Shown here one piece after another: positions 1 to 12,422 of a stretch of 64,000 nucleotides of DNA. The notes below the pieces were generated by a model. It was given only the letters and a program-made list of their open reading frames with translations, had not been told where the DNA came from and did not search any database. The translations under genes were made by a program, and so were the position numbers. Each line of letters opens with the position of its first letter. Within the stretch, counting starts at the first letter, position 1. This DNA comes from Spirometra erinaceieuropaei. Taxonomy: Eukaryota; Platyhelminthes; Cestoda; Diphyllobothriidea; Diphyllobothriidae. Where the stretch lies: contig CACRXP010000010.1 in assembly GCA_902702965.1 (NCBI GenBank), positions 210,377-274,376 on the forward strand. The letters are read 5' to 3'.

Positions 1-2830
1 ATGTTGTTCATCCTATGGCTATCTGAATAATTGAATGCGTCGACATGTTAAATGCCTTGAGATCCGTGCTCTCTAGATTCCTACGCTCTCGGTCCAGCTC
101 CGGAGAGTGTGCGGTATTGTTCGGTGCCGTCCGCGTTTGGTTCCCAGACCAACACGTCCCATTCCATTTTAGGGACTGAAAGTTCTAACTTTTTCTTGAT
201 GTGTGCCTTTAACTCAGTCAACTGAGAGCCTAATACGGCGTACTAGAGTAATGGCAAATAGTTGCGTAACGTTTTCACTCACGACGCCGTACATACATAT
301 CCAAAAAGTCGGACCTAATATGAGTTGCGTTATAGATAAGGTGAGCCAGTAGGAACGCATATTGGCTCCTGCACGCGTTTATCGAGCTATACAGATTTCG
401 TGCAGGCTCTTGACTAGTGCCGTGCAGGCATGTAACGCACGCCTTAGATGTACGCCTTCACACCGTGCCGGCAACTGCGTCTACTCCTCTCACCAACTGA
501 TCGACAGATCCGGACAGTCCACTGGTGCATGCGAAGGGAAAGACAGCTTGAGAGCGATACTGGGAAAATCCGTCCACAGGGTATGTGAGCGCACTCCTCA
601 CTAATAGTAAGTCTGACGCGCTTGAAGCTATCACGACGCCGCGAAAGTCGTGGCTTAAAAGACTGATAGCTGGCAGGATACCTGGATTCGCTCAGTACGG
701 AGATTCAGGCCTCAGTGTAGCCCTTATGGGACTTTCTCCGATGTGACATCCCAACTGTCTTGTGAAAGCCATGAGGACTTGTTCGTGTGTGGCAAACATA
801 GACGTGTTGTTTGGTTCTGTTAGCCACTAGAGGCCGCTGCGCCCTTCGGTCGGCTTGATAGTGGAAAAGGGAGAGAATGCAGCGGGTGCTTCGCAAGTCC
901 GCCTCACTTAAGCGCAAGCCCCCGTCCTGTGCCCGGCACTCCCGGGGCACAGGGTGGACGTAGTTGCTCGCGACGTCGAATCGTCTTGTTTCGTGCTTTA
1001 GGGGCTGACACCGGAGGCGGATGACAGTGACTCTCCGAGGACATTGTGCGGATGTTGCTCTGAGTGGCAGTCACAAAACCTGTGCGGTAGATGTTCCAGC
1101 CAGCAGGTTAAACTAGACTAATCGACCTCAATCATCCTTATAATTAGTTCGTGCATTTGTGCGATCTTGAGAAATCGAGCTTGCAAGCATTGGCAGATGA
1201 CAGTCACAAGAGCGAACAAGTTGTACTTCGTTCAGAATTCGGCAGGTCAAACAAGACGTTCGGGGTAAAAGCATATGACGCATAACCAGGCAAATACGCA
1301 ATTCACTTTCAGCAGGGTCCAAAAAAATCATCTAGAAATAGTCTTTGTCTTGCTATTATAATCCGGGAGGAACCAAATATCAAGAGTAAAGCTGTTAGGG
1401 CGAGGGGGCGAAGTTGCTCTCTAAGATCAAATCACGAAATCAACTGACTGTACAGCCTTTGTCAAGGAAAGTGAAAAACCACGGGTTGAGAGCGCCGGAG
1501 AGAGCGCGCGTTCAACCTGATGGCTCGTGATGATCAATGCTAATGCGTGATTGCGCTGAAGTAGGCAAGCAGGGCAGGATTTAATGGTACCTGGCAGTTG
1601 GCAGCCAGGTCTATTGAGTACCTGCCCAGATGGCTCCTAAAACAAGAAAATAAAATCCCGCGCTCCTCCATTACGAAACATCTGCGTGATAGTGGTCACC
1701 CCGTCGACCCCAAAACTTCCTTCCGAGTACTTGTTCGGGCATGAACAACTCGGACATTGCGTTACCTAGAGGCGGCCTATATACGGCGGGCGAAACCAGA
1801 TCTTTGTAAACAGTTGGGACACGTGGTTAGTCTAACATTGCCATGGTAGCCTCTAGCTTCATGATTCTCCCTTTTTGCTCGTTAACGTCCCCCTTCCTTT
1901 TTTCGCTATTCATCCCATACGGTGTTTAAGTTATTAACTTTATCGATCAGCCGGCTTTACCCAAAACCATGACCTTGTTGTTTTTGCATTGATTTTCTGC
2001 ACAAATTCAAATCTGTTGTATTCTTCCCACTCGTTGTCTATGTTATGAAGCGACAGGACGAAGCTGACGAGCCGTCACGAAATTTTTTGGTATCAATAAA
2101 TCCTGCCCTTCTCAGCCTACTTCAGCTTCGTACCGGGGACAAAATGTTTCAAATGGGTGATTAAGTAAAGAGCACTCTATGCCTGCGTGTGAGACGAAGT
2201 TATCTTTGAATTGTGGCCTCGACGGTCCTAGTCAAGGACGCCCGTGACTTCTTGGCGTTCCGTTGCTACAAAGTTGCAGTTGCATAATTATCCACAGATA
2301 TGCCCAATTCCGAACGCAAAACATCCTCAGCATAATAAAAACGGTTACGTACAAGTCCCACATTTTGAAACGATGGGCGGCGCGACCAACATAGAGAATA
2401 TTTACTGAACCTGGTGACAATGTGAGTGTCGCAGATCGCTTTCTTACCGACAACTTGCAGCAGAATTCGGCAGCCTTCTATATGCAAACGAACTTCCTCC
2501 TAGCGGAAGAGGAGACTAGAAGGGGTGACTTGAACAGTGGCGAGATAAACCCCCATTCTCCTCAGTAATACTTAGTTGACGGCCCATCAAATCGCTGTCC
2601 TGGAAACACACAAAAAATCGATAAGCTGTCCTCGGCTGCTGGAAAAAACCCACCTTTTTGGCCGAGTGGTATGTGCGCTCTTTGTCCAGTAAAGCTAACT
2701 CCATATGACCGAAGTAAAACACAGACAGCGTCCCCGTGCGCCCAACAGAGGCAACCTTGCCGCCGCCGGTCTTAATAAAACCTGTCACCCGGAGGAAAGA
2801 CAGTTGGTAGAAAATGGGAGTTGCTCACAC
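1..2830. other. Intergenic stretch, no supported gene
   Basis: Only short overlapping open frames on both strands are present, with no recognisable domain and no splice-linked pair. The part around 640-1080 is more GC-rich than its surroundings and may be an old repeat, but I could not tie it to another copy in the window. Confidence 0.5.
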
Positions 2831-2836
2831 ATCCTT

Positions 2837-2864
2837 CGGCGGCGGCGGCGGCGACGGCGGCGGC
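2837..2864. repeat. GGC trinucleotide repeat
   Basis: A short GGC tract with one GAC interruption. It lies in no convincing reading frame. Confidence 0.85.
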
Positions 2865-3423
2865 TGAAGTGTGAGGCTGCATGATGCGAGAGTCGGCTCC
2901 AGTCAAAATGTACGTCGTAGGCAAGCGAACTGGCCCATCACCCCACTACCGATCCGCAGCGCCGGCGACATAAAAGCAGATTTCTACAATTTCCCCACAG
3001 TCACCAAAAGCGGAAACACCGGGCATTATTGGCGACCTCGATGCACAGGCCGAAACAGAGCATGCTGTTTTAAAAACAGAAAAATTCTCTGTACTAGCCC
3101 CAGTTATAAGATACGGGAGTGGATTTGTCCCTACTAGTGGTATTAATGATCACCGACGGCGGAGCAAGAGAAGACTGTTTAGACATGTTGGTGATAAGGG
3201 CAACACGGATTAAAATTCTACGCCAAACACTCTCTCTGCAGCGAATGCTCCTCGGATTTTATCACGGGAGTGCGTAGTCAGGTGACAAAAGGTGACGACT
3301 TTGTGTCAAACAAGGCAGGAATCAGGCAGTATGCAAGTTTAATCGAAATGTGGAAACCATCCTTGGTCTGAGGGGGGAGGGGGAATTGGGTTGACGGAAA
3401 GAAGCAGAAAAAACTGCGCAGGG

Positions 3424-3507
3424 NNNNNNNNNNNNNNNNNNNNNNNNNNNNNNNNNNNNNNNNNNNNNNNNNNNNNNNNNNNNNNNNNNNNNNNNNNNNN
3501 NNNNNNN
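3424..3507. other. Assembly gap (84 N)
   Basis: A run of N bases is seen directly. It lies about 110 bases before a GAA microsatellite, so the gap is probably a low-complexity or repeat assembly failure, and its true length may differ from 84. Confidence 0.99.
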
Positions 3508-3613
3508 GGGGCTCTTGTGCTGGCGGCTGGTGCGACGAGAATGCGAGGGAATTCGTGAACTGTCACGCGAGTTGGCAGATGGAAGTATAGGAGGAGGGGA
3601 GCATATGGTGGGA

Positions 3614-3653
3614 AAAGAAGAAGAAGAAGAAGAAGAAGAAGAAGAAGAAGAAG
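3614..3653. repeat. (GAA)n microsatellite
   Basis: About thirteen near-perfect GAA units. Long poly-Glu or poly-Ser/Leu frames on either strand here are artefacts of the repeat. Confidence 0.95.
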
Positions 3654-4572
3654 GACGCGTGACAAAATCAGGCATAATGAGGTGGAAGGCAAGTGGTGCA
3701 AATTAGAGAATGGAGAAGTAACTGTGTTCGCAGGGCGACGCGCAGTAATAGACGAAATAACGAAAGGACTGGGTGAATTCGGTGCTTGAAGCCCACTAAT
3801 TTGCAAGGAACATGCAGCAAAACAGCCAGAATCCTCTCCGTGCGTTGATTACGCGTGTGCTTTTTGATTAAGTAGCATTATCTATGCGTTAAACTGATAA
3901 GATACTCGTTGTCTACAGTTGACCGAACTCTCTTTAACAATCAATCTCCTGTTACTCAGCTCGGGTTAGAAAAGAAGCGTGACGTTGCTTTTCTTCTGCG
4001 TACAGTACGTGTGTTTATAGTCACCCCCGCCCAATACCATTCATGCCTGAAATTAATGACCTTCGGTAGACATTCTGTAGAAAGAACGGGAAAAAAATAA
4101 TTTAATGTGATAATTTAGCCGAAACCTGAATCTGCATGAAAATAAACGCTTGAAGACCTGCAAGAAGACTGTTTTGACAAATCTGTGACGTAAAGACCCC
4201 TTGAAACTTGTTTCACTGTGCATGTGACTCCAAGTTTCCGATGCGCACTGTCAAAACCCACCACATGCGGCGAATTCGTTGGAATATTTGGTAGGGTACG
4301 CGAATATGAACTCCCATGTTACAGGACTAAGTTTAGGAGGGTTAGGATTAGAGATAGTGCCAGGGTTAGTCTTGGGACTAAAATGAGGGCACGGAAATAG
4401 ATAACCCTTGGAACTTGGTGCTAGGCCGCCTATGGTAAAGAGTTTTTATTCGCGTCTCAAACCGAGTATTTGTCTGCTATCCCTTATTTTTATGAAATAA
4501 AATATCTACATGATAGCATATTAAAAAAACTGGTTGGGCATTTAAAAGTCGTATAATTTGTGTAACCATATA

Positions 4573-5570
4573 CAGTGCGTGACCTATCTCATGAAATGTT
4601 GGCTGAAATTCTAAAATGCGTTTTCGATTAGGAAGGATTACTTGGTCGCGGTTGTGATACTGATTATCATAAGGCATACTCTTATAACATTTTGGACTCG
4701 GCAGGATGTCGGCCTTTAAATGCACTTCTTTGCAATCTCCTGTAGAAAGCGTCCTCGGTAAAAATCGACTACTTATGTAGCATGCATTTTTCCCATTGAT
4801 TTTTGATGGTCTTGGAAATTCAAATATATTTTATAGAAACCACAAACAAAAATATGCTTTCTTTTAGTAAATCAATAGAGAATAACGTCTTCTTTATATT
4901 TTATACTTAAGGAGGGAGTATAATTAGGTTTTAAAAAAGGTTTTCCAATTGCCGAATAATTTGGAGCCTGATCATTCGTTGCATTAGCGCTTAGTGATTA
5001 CACTCTACCAGGTGCATGCGTTCCGCGTAAAGAAAATCCCATATTTTTCTATGTCATTAAAGAGATATTATACAGGGTCCATAAAATTTTGCAATGGATG
5101 CGGACCATGTTGTACATTTCATGAGGAGCAGTGGTAAACGGCCAGGTACGATGCTATGTGAATGGACATATCGCGGTCTTAAAAAGTCTCATGATTAGAA
5201 ACTTTTTTAAAACCTAATTATACTCCCTCCTTAAGTATAAAATATAAAGAAGACGTTATTCTCTATTGATTTTCTAAAAGAAAGCATATTTTTGTTTGTG
5301 GCTTCTATAAAATATATTTGAATTTCCAAGACCATCGAAAAAATCAATGGGAAAAATGCATGCTACATATGTTGTCGATTTTTACCGAGGACGCTTTCTA
5401 CAGGAGATTGAAAAGAAATGCATTTGAAAGCCGATATCCTGCCGAGTCCAAAATGTTATAAGAGTATGCCTTATGATAATCAGTATCACAACCGCGACCA
5501 AGTAATCCTTCAGAATCGAAAACGCATTTCAGAATTTCAGCCAACATCTCATGAGATAGGTCACGCACTG
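4573..5570. mobile_element. Foldback element copy 1 (long terminal inverted repeats, TA target site)
   Basis: Two arms, 4573-4940 and 5202-5570, are inverted repeats of each other over about 368 bp with only scattered differences (roughly 96% by eye). They enclose a loop of about 260 bp. The outer ends read TA|CAGTGCGTGACC and GGTCACGCACTG|TA, so the element is flanked by TA, the target duplication of Tc1/mariner-type DNA transposons. There is no transposase frame, so this is a non-autonomous long-arm (MITE/foldback) element. The mirror-image arms produce matching 60-80-residue spurious frames. The high arm similarity suggests the youngest of the four copies in the window. Confidence 0.9.
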
Positions 5571-6161
5571 TATTTTTAGTCTTAGTATACAATTGAAAAA
5601 TTGGATATATTCAGAGATAAACCCCTAACACCATTTTAATCTGATTTATTTCAAAAGAGTGACATTGCAAATTTATTTAGGTGCCTATTCGTTTAAAAAC
5701 AGATTTCGGGTTTTTAAACAATGCTTACTGAGTTCGCTGACCTCTGTAGCAGCTGAAAAATCGTCATGCCTGAGTAGCCCCATTGGAATTCGAAAGCAAC
5801 TGTGCGGAACCTAGTCCATACTCTTTGCCAGACTTTTTTGTGGATGCACGAAAACTTCTAACACACCTGCGAGGAATTAAAATTCTATCAGCAATTCCCC
5901 TCGGATTTACAGAGTCAGACGGTCTAACTTTCGCGCGACTAAACCCGCTTCGGACCCTGAAGAGAAAAGTGGTAGTGGCGGCGGCGGCAACTGGCGGCTT
6001 TTCATTCGTGATGTTTAGTTTCCGCGCCAAAAGTGTCTGCAGTCAAGAGCCAATGTCTGCTTCTGCGTGGACTAAAACTGGGTTGCACCCCTGGGATTTT
6101 CGTTAACGTTGTTGCCTTCTAGATATGGTGCAAAGTCTGGCCATTATCTCCCACTAGGCTA
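5571..6161. other. Spacer between foldback copies, open on both strands, no supported gene
   Basis: Between the two foldback elements there is a 107-residue plus-strand open frame (5783-6106) and an overlapping minus-strand one (5764-6030), both with an Ala-rich stretch from GGC repeats. Neither resembles a known family or has convincing splice sites. The GGAATTAAAAT word near 5872 has a loose inverted echo near 14100, so this may be repeat-derived. Confidence 0.4.
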
Positions 6162-6969
6162 CAATAGGTGGGCTAACTCATGAAATGTCGGCCGGAATTT
6201 CGAAGTGCGTTCTCGTTTCGAAAAGACTAATTAAGTAGGGTTGTAAAAATAATCATCATGCAACATAATTCTATAATGATCCAATTACCGCAGGGTGCCG
6301 GCTTTCGAATGAACTTATTGCCGACTGCGTGCAATAACGATATTCTGCAAAAAATGACTACTTAAGTGGCGTGCAATTTTCTCATTGATTTTGGACGCCC
6401 TTGAAAATTCAATTATATTTCACGGAAAACATGCATAAATATATTCATTCTTTTACTTATTCGGTAGAAAATCACAACTTCTCCAAATTTTTACTCGAAA
6501 GAAGAGTATAATTCAACTTAAAAAACTTTTTTAATTCCCGAATAATGTTGAACCCGACATTGGTAAATGTGGATACATGACGTTTTATGGACGGCCATTT
6601 CATGGTATTAAAAAATCTCACAATTAGAAAATTTTTTGAAAACCTATTATACCCGTTCCTTAAGTATAAAATTGGAAGAAGGCGTCATTTTCTATCGGCA
6701 GTACAAGATGATGAATATTTTTATGCATGTTTTCCATGAGAGATAATTGAATTTTAAAGGACATCAAGAATCAATGAGAAAAGTGCATGCTACTTAAGTA
6801 GTCATTTTTTACAGAATATAGTTTTTGTATGCAGCCGGCAAGAAGTTCGTTCGGAAGCCGGCATCCTTCCCAGGCCGAATAGCTTTACAACCCTACTTAA
6901 TTAATCTTTTCGAAACAAAAACGCATTTCGGAATTTCGGTTGACATTTCATGAGTTAGCCCACCTACTG
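6162..6969. mobile_element. Foldback element copy 2
   Basis: A diverged relative of copy 1: left end TA|CAATAGGTGGGCTAACTCATG, right end GAGTTAGCCCACCTACTG|TG. The arms of roughly 380 bp pair with each other with mismatches, and share with copy 1 the internal landmarks TCATGAAATGT, TTAAGTAG and the AT-rich tract near the loop. The left flank is TA; the right flank reads TG, consistent with a decayed TA. The right end abuts the 3' end of the RTE-like element directly, inside its reading frame. Confidence 0.85.
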
Positions 6970-9478
6970 TGCATCTTTATTTTGGTGTTAAGATGAAGAC
7001 CGTGGCGATTCCATGCGGCGCTCTGCAGCCGACCGAAGGCTTGGCTGGTCTTAAAGATCCGGTGGGCCAATTCGTAGTCGACTTTGATGCAGCGTAGAAG
7101 TGCGCTGCCTGAAAAGGCAAAGTTGTTCGCGGTCTTCAGTTTGGTGCTGTTGACGTGAATCCGAGAAGCGCTGTAGGCAGCGTTGGGCGACAGCTGATGC
7201 ACGGCCACCGTTTTGTCCGTGTTGACGGTCAGCCTTAAGTTGGCGAGGAGATTCATCCTCAGTTCCATGTGAACTTCTGTCTCGGTGTTGAGCTCGCGGT
7301 CGTCAGTGAGGAGCAGGTCAAGGATAGTTGTCGCGACGAGATGCGTTTAAGCCTGCATGCGTCAGCTGTTGGAGAAGATGGCTATCGGTCCTATGGACGG
7401 TGCGGATCAGAGGCGCTTATTGCGGTTGGCGACCATTAGGATAGCAGAAACCATGAGGCTGAAGAGGGTGGGCGCGAGTACGCAGCCCCACTTCACTCCG
7501 TCGGTTACTGCGAATGCTTCGGAGACAGTCCCGTTGTCCGTGATACGTGTCATCATCCTCTCATGGAGCTGATGCACCACGTGAGTAAAATGCCGACTTT
7601 TTGCGTGATTTTCGAAAATCCATCGTGACTCGCCGTGTCTAAGGCTCTCCTCAGGTCCAAGAATATAGTGTAGAGGTGTGTACGCATTTCCTGGCACTAA
7701 TATCGCAACCAACTGACGACTAAGATTATGTCGGTGGTTCTACTGTGGCATTGGAGTTCACAGTGGCTTTCCGGTAGAAGTCCCTGTGAAGAATGAGACA
7801 GGACCTCCAGAACAAAGGCTTTATTCACTTCACGTTTCGGACTCCTGCCCGAGCTTATCATCAAAGACAACAAAAGATACGGGTAGTCCATTCGCATGAG
7901 GCTGCAACATTTATAAGATACGGTCGCCATGCTACCTCTGGCCTATGAAAATTCACGTCCTTCTCCCCTTCATCAGGGGTTGTTGTATTCTATGTGATGG
8001 TTGTTCGATGGCCGGCATTCAAGTCATTAATCGGTGCAATTTCACCACGGGTGTTGGATGTTGGTGTGATGATTCTCCACCATCTGGCTCGCCGACCTTA
8101 GCGCTGGAAACAGTTTTCGTCTTGGTGCTCCCCTTATGGCTAATTACTCTGCCTAAGTTGTCTCAGCTTAGAATATGGAAGGGGAAGGTCATTGCACTGT
8201 TCCCTGTTCAAAATGGCAGTTGAGACGGTTGACAAGGATGCGAGTAAAGATCTTCCAGGCGATGTTCAGCCGCAAGACGCATCTGTGTTTATCACAGAGT
8301 TGCCGGTTCCCTTTGAGCTTGAAGAGATGGACGATTGTCGCATCAAGGAATCCTGGGGAACTTGTTCTCGGCGCTACATGTACTTGAATAGCGTTGTAGG
8401 GTGATCCATAAGCCGTGCCCGCTGCGCGTGTAAACTTCAGCCGCGATAGCGTCAGATCCCGATGCTTTCCTGCTGGAGAGTTGGTGCACGGCTTTGACTG
8501 TATCTTGGGTGGTAGGTCTGAGTCGTCGTTCATTTCCACTTGAGGTTGTGTGTTATTGGTAGCGCCGGAGATTATAGATGGGCGGTAGAGGACGCTTCCA
8601 AATTGCTCGGCCCAGCGCCCCAGAATCTGCGATCTGCCCATCAGAAATGTTTTACTGTCGAGCTGAGAAGCGGCGCGGTTCCCTTAGCTGTAAGACAGTA
8701 GACCGTCGTGCATTTTTGGGAAAAGGTTCTTTGATTCAGTGGGGTCCGTATACCCCAGAACTGTTACGGCCTTGTGGGTCATCCAGACGTCCTGCTTTTA
8801 CCGCAACCGTTGGTGCAGAGGGCGGTGACATCTGAAGAAGGCCGTTTTAATTGCATCGGTCGGACGGCCAGTGCAGGCTCTATGTCGTCTGTTCTTTTCG
8901 GACAGCGGCTTATTGATGTCTGCGTCGTTGTCTTCGAAAACGTCCTGGTGCTGACGACGTGCACTGCCGAGGACACCCAGGGCGGTCGAGTAGACGGTGT
9001 CCCACAATTGGCGCCACCGAGTCACCACGGAGGCGTTTTCATCCAGAGCTCACAGGTCTTCTGGTCGCAGTGGCGGTGAACAGGAAAATTCAACAAAAAC
9101 AGTATTCAACTTATCTGGTGGTCGCTTACCTTGTTGGCTCCTCCGAGGTTGAATGCAGAACTTCATATTGGAGATGACGCGGCGATGATCCGTCCAGCCG
9201 TCGGCGTCGCGGATCGACCTCCTCATCAGCGCGTCCAGTCAATTTCGTCTCCGGACGAGATCATGGTCCAGCCACAATCGGGGCTGCATCCAGGTCGCCT
9301 TCTTCCGCGCCGGAAGGCAGAAGGTGTCGGTGAGGGGTGGCGGTGTTCTGCTCAGGATTTCAGGAAAGTGGCCATTGTAGCTGCAGCCGGCGATTCTGAG
9401 GGAACCCAGCACGCCCCTCCAGGCAGCGCAGTCTGTCCCGACGCAGAACACCTCAAATGAATATGCACCGAGATTCAC
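6970..9478 (-). mobile_element. RTE-like non-LTR retrotransposon, 5'- and 3'-truncated, degenerate
   Basis: Minus-strand fragments read in the order endonuclease C-terminus, linker, reverse transcriptase. Recognisable pieces include the TWMQPR endonuclease end (about 9300), a linker with ARRQHQD (about 8965), the GNRQLC / LNIAWKIF RT segment (about 8250), GLLPESHC (about 7780), the RT core VKWGCVLAPTLFSLM (about 7460), a degraded catalytic box LTDDREL (about 7300) and the region ending NRHGLHL (about 6990). These match the order of RTE-type ORF2 proteins. Many stops and frameshifts show it is dead. The 5' end is missing upstream of the late endonuclease domain, and the 3' end stops at the foldback element. 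A separate 413-bp insertion interrupts the RT at 7788-8200. Confidence 0.85.
7788..8200 (-). mobile_element. Insertion inside the RTE RT domain, with 7-bp target duplications
   Basis: TCCCTGT occurs at 7781-7787 and again at 8201-8207. Removing the sequence between them and one copy of the duplication joins the RT frame exactly (codons HFEQG followed by LLPE, as in the family), so this is a true insertion with an intact empty-site reading. Inside, near 7825-7875, is a stretch about a hexa-line, CCGAAACGTGAAG and an AATAAAG word, resembling the non-coding tail beside the Penelope-like element at 16.44-16.5 kb. It may therefore be a short Penelope-derived or SINE-like element. It carries no long frame. 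Confidence 0.75.
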
Positions 9479-9989
9479 GAAACTGTCGGAATTTTTCGAA
9501 ATCCCTACAAATGAGACTTCACAAGGTCTGAAATTTTAGTAATATATAAAGTAGTACAGGGTTTTCGTCGGGAATCGTTCTAATCAGCATTGTAGGCCAC
9601 AGTTACGAGAAGTCATTAACTTGGCCATGTGACAATTTTTATAAATTTTTAATGATTCTACATTCAGCTATATTTCCCGGAAAGGTTGCCCAACGAATGC
9701 ATACCCCCTTACCTTTGCTGCAGTGAATTGCGCACTCTCCGAATCAGAATATTTTGACATTAAACCATTAAGCAACTATAACTATACAGCTAACCGTTGT
9801 CCATAATTTATAAATTACCGACTGTCGACTAGGGCACTCGACGCGAATTCGAGAAGTTGGCAGTTGGAAATCGTTCGAAGGCATACATTTTATGACTGTG
9901 TGGGTTCGTGTCTCCATAGTCTGTATCAAAAAGTATTTTTCAGCAAAAAATTCAAATGTATTTTAAAACTTAACTCCTGATGTCAATTG
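9479..9989. other. Intergenic, nothing recognised
   Basis: AT-rich sequence without a long frame, repeat or splice-linked exon that I can support. Confidence 0.5.
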
Positions 9990-10540
9990 TTTCGAAGATC
10001 GGTATTCCCTTGCAACTCCCTACGAAGAGACCACCAGGAACTTAAAACGCCCTTTAAAAGAGCAATTCGAATTGTGTACTTTTTCGTGTCGTCGATCCAA
10101 TTTTGAAGATCCGCGTCGTTATTGGGGGATACTCTGGTCAAATTATATTCGTGTGACCGAGAAATGTGATAAGCTGATGAATCAAGGTCCGGAGACTATG
10201 GTGGAGGCAAAGGAATTACCCTGCAAAGCTCTTGATTGACATTTTCGGAAAATTTTGCGACGACATTTCGAAGATTTGGGTGTTTAGTAAATTGCATTGT
10301 CTAGGCGGCTAAGCTGCTGACTGTTAAGCCCTGTATTAATCGTCCGTTTCCATTGAAGCACTTTGTAGTAGATAAATCTCCCAATATTCCATCAGATACG
10401 CAGCGTCGTCGTGTGAGGATGAGGATCAAGTGTCGCATGATTGTTGGCACCTTGCCATTCTTTCCTTTGTTTCCTATTCACGTGTAAGCATCGTGTTTCG
10501 TTGACAGCAATAAAAATCTGCAAAAAGTGTTTACGCCGGA
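9990..10540 (-). mobile_element. mariner transposase remnant, copy 1 (partial)
   Basis: The stretch about 10060-10290 repeats, with differences, the sequence at 10923-11160. Both read on the minus strand as the C-terminal half of a mariner transposase, with words such as CCTCCACCATA, then a GACCTT segment corresponding to the conserved PPYSPDLAPSDYHLF block, and a GACGCGGATCTTCAAAATTGG segment further on. The part at 10440-10540 repeats 11290-11380. It is riddled with stops and lacks the N-terminus. Confidence 0.7.
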
Positions 10541-10839
10541 CCGTCATGAAAGAGAGTGAGAATCTTGTGCATCATTGTCTTCACTCTTTCATCTTTAGCT
10601 CATCGTGTTCCAGTTGGAAGACTGGAACAGGGCAGCGGAAGATGAGCACTGAACTTATTACGAATCAGACGTTTGACTACCAATTTTTACTTGCCACAGC
10701 CACAGAATGCATCGTTCCTCTAGCAGTAAGTTCGTCCATTTTCCGATTATTCAAAATTATACCATGGTGTTAAATACTTATGTCATTCTTTTATATTCAC
10801 AGAATTCATCAATTACGTATTCCCTTTCGTTATTCGCAA

Positions 10840-11840
10840 TCTCCTCCCAACGTTCGGGTAGCTTTTTCCAATCCCACGCCCAAAGAAATCTGAGGGCTTT
10901 GATGCGGAGAAGTCACCGATCCAATTTTGAAGATCCACGTCGTTATTGAAGAATGCTCCGGTAAATTGTTTTCTTGTGACCGGAAAAGACGGTAATCTGA
11001 TGAATAAAGGTCCGGAAAGTATGGTGGAGGCGAAAGAATTCCTCAGCCAAGCTCTTTAATGACATTTTGGTAAATTTTGTGACGTGGACCTTAACGTTGC
11101 CATGCTGCAAAATGACACCATTTCGACGATTTGGGTGTTTTGTTAACTTTCTCTACTTAGACGTCCTTAAAGCTCTGTATTAATGATCTGAGTTCTTTTA
11201 GGCAATTCATGATGAATAACTCCCTCAACGTCACACTATACACACAACATCGTCCTTCGAGGGATAGCTTGCTTGCTCGTTGGGGCATGCCCATTCTTCC
11301 CTTTGTTTCCTATTCGGACACAAGCACCTCTTTTCGTTGTCAATAGTAAAAAGCTTCAAAAAGGGTTTACGCTGTTGGCAGGGTAGACGGTGTCGGGCCA
11401 ATAATGAGGCAGACACATTCTCTCGCTGAATCTCGTTGTCATCACTCAAAGCGCGCGGAACCCGAGAACCAAACTTTTGAATCTTTTCCATCAACTGCAA
11501 ATGTCAACCTGCTCTTGATTAGTCGAACCCCAACTCTCTGGTCAGTTCTCGAATAGTCTGACGGAGATCTGCATGGATCAATGGATTAAGACGATCCTCA
11601 CCGAAGCCTGTCTTCCGTCCAGAGTGCAAAGCGCATTTCATACCGAAATGGCCTTTTTGAAACGAGTAAACCATTTCTGAGTTGCCATTTTAGCAACGGA
11701 ATCTTTCCCGTAAACAGCGCAAATGTTGCTGACGACCTCTAAGGCTTGAACTGCTCTCTTAATCGCGAACGAAAGATGTCCAAAATAATCATTTTTGTCA
11801 ATCTGACACTCCATTTTCTTCGAGTTATAAATTATCAAAA
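10840..11840 (-). mobile_element. mariner transposase remnant, copy 2 (nearly full length, inactive)
   Basis: Minus-strand fragments follow mariner order: an N-terminal helix-turn-helix region with NICAVYGKDSVA (11720), the ALSDDNEIQR / SLLARHR block (about 11420), TIDNEKRCL holding the first catalytic Asp (about 11340), KQREEWACPNEQ (about 11290), the second catalytic site where HDN is degraded to HGN (about 11130), PDLYSSDYRLFRS with the third Asp (about 11030), and LPERWEEIANNEG near the C-terminus (about 10850). The family is DD34D; here one Asp is lost and there are frameshifts and stops, so it cannot be active. The PERWE ending resembles cecropia/mauritiana-type mariners. Confidence 0.8.
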
Positions 11841-12422
11841 GTCAATTCAAATTAAAAATTATAAAAACAAATTCTGCAAGGGTTTGTCTAGTGGGACAAA
11901 ATCACACATAACATGAATACATCAAGCAAATTACAACATGATAAAATTCTGAATAACTGAAAGGCGCACTAACTTGTGCGACAACCCGGTTGAAGTGTAG
12001 CCTCACTCAATTACCTCCATCTAGCAGAAAGTATTGCGCAAGTACGGATGTGTTAACGGTTTGTACGCCTTCTGCGCGTATTCAGTGTTTACACTCTCCT
12101 CAAAGAGGGTGTGCAGAAGAGGGGGTACCTGTGACCGGCGAGGGGCTCAGACTATCGCATATATTTGGACCGCATCCGCTTAATTGAGGAACCCGGAGTA
12201 GGGGGCATTCGCGTTATTGTTGACACAGGAAACCATCCCGCCCCCCGTCTGGTTATCAGAGCTCATTAAAAGTGCCGAGACCATGAATCCTGGCAAAGAC
12301 CGTTAGCGAGCCATATATGGACAGTGCGTGTGTGTGCCTGCAAGTGCCTGAGAAAGGGCTGTGCACGCACAGGTATGCTGTGGCCAAAATGTTGGAGGAG
12401 AGCATAGTTAGCGGTCAGTTGG

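Larger units (their letters stand above)
2865..4572. other. Intergenic stretch with assembly gap and GAA repeat
   Basis: Apart from the N run and the GAA tract listed separately, I see only short frames without recognisable similarity. Around 4330-4370 there are scattered GTTAGG-like words, too irregular to be a telomeric array. Confidence 0.45.

Noticed and set aside
3322..3806. Long minus-strand frames across the N gap
   Set aside because: They run through N bases and a GAA repeat; no evidence of coding.
4330..4372. Telomere-like GTTAGG / GGGTTAG words
   Set aside because: The units are irregular and few; a telomeric array would show tandem TTAGGG.
4477..5592. Two similar minus-strand frames of 82 and 64 residues
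   Set aside because: They are mirror images created by the foldback element's inverted arms, not genes.
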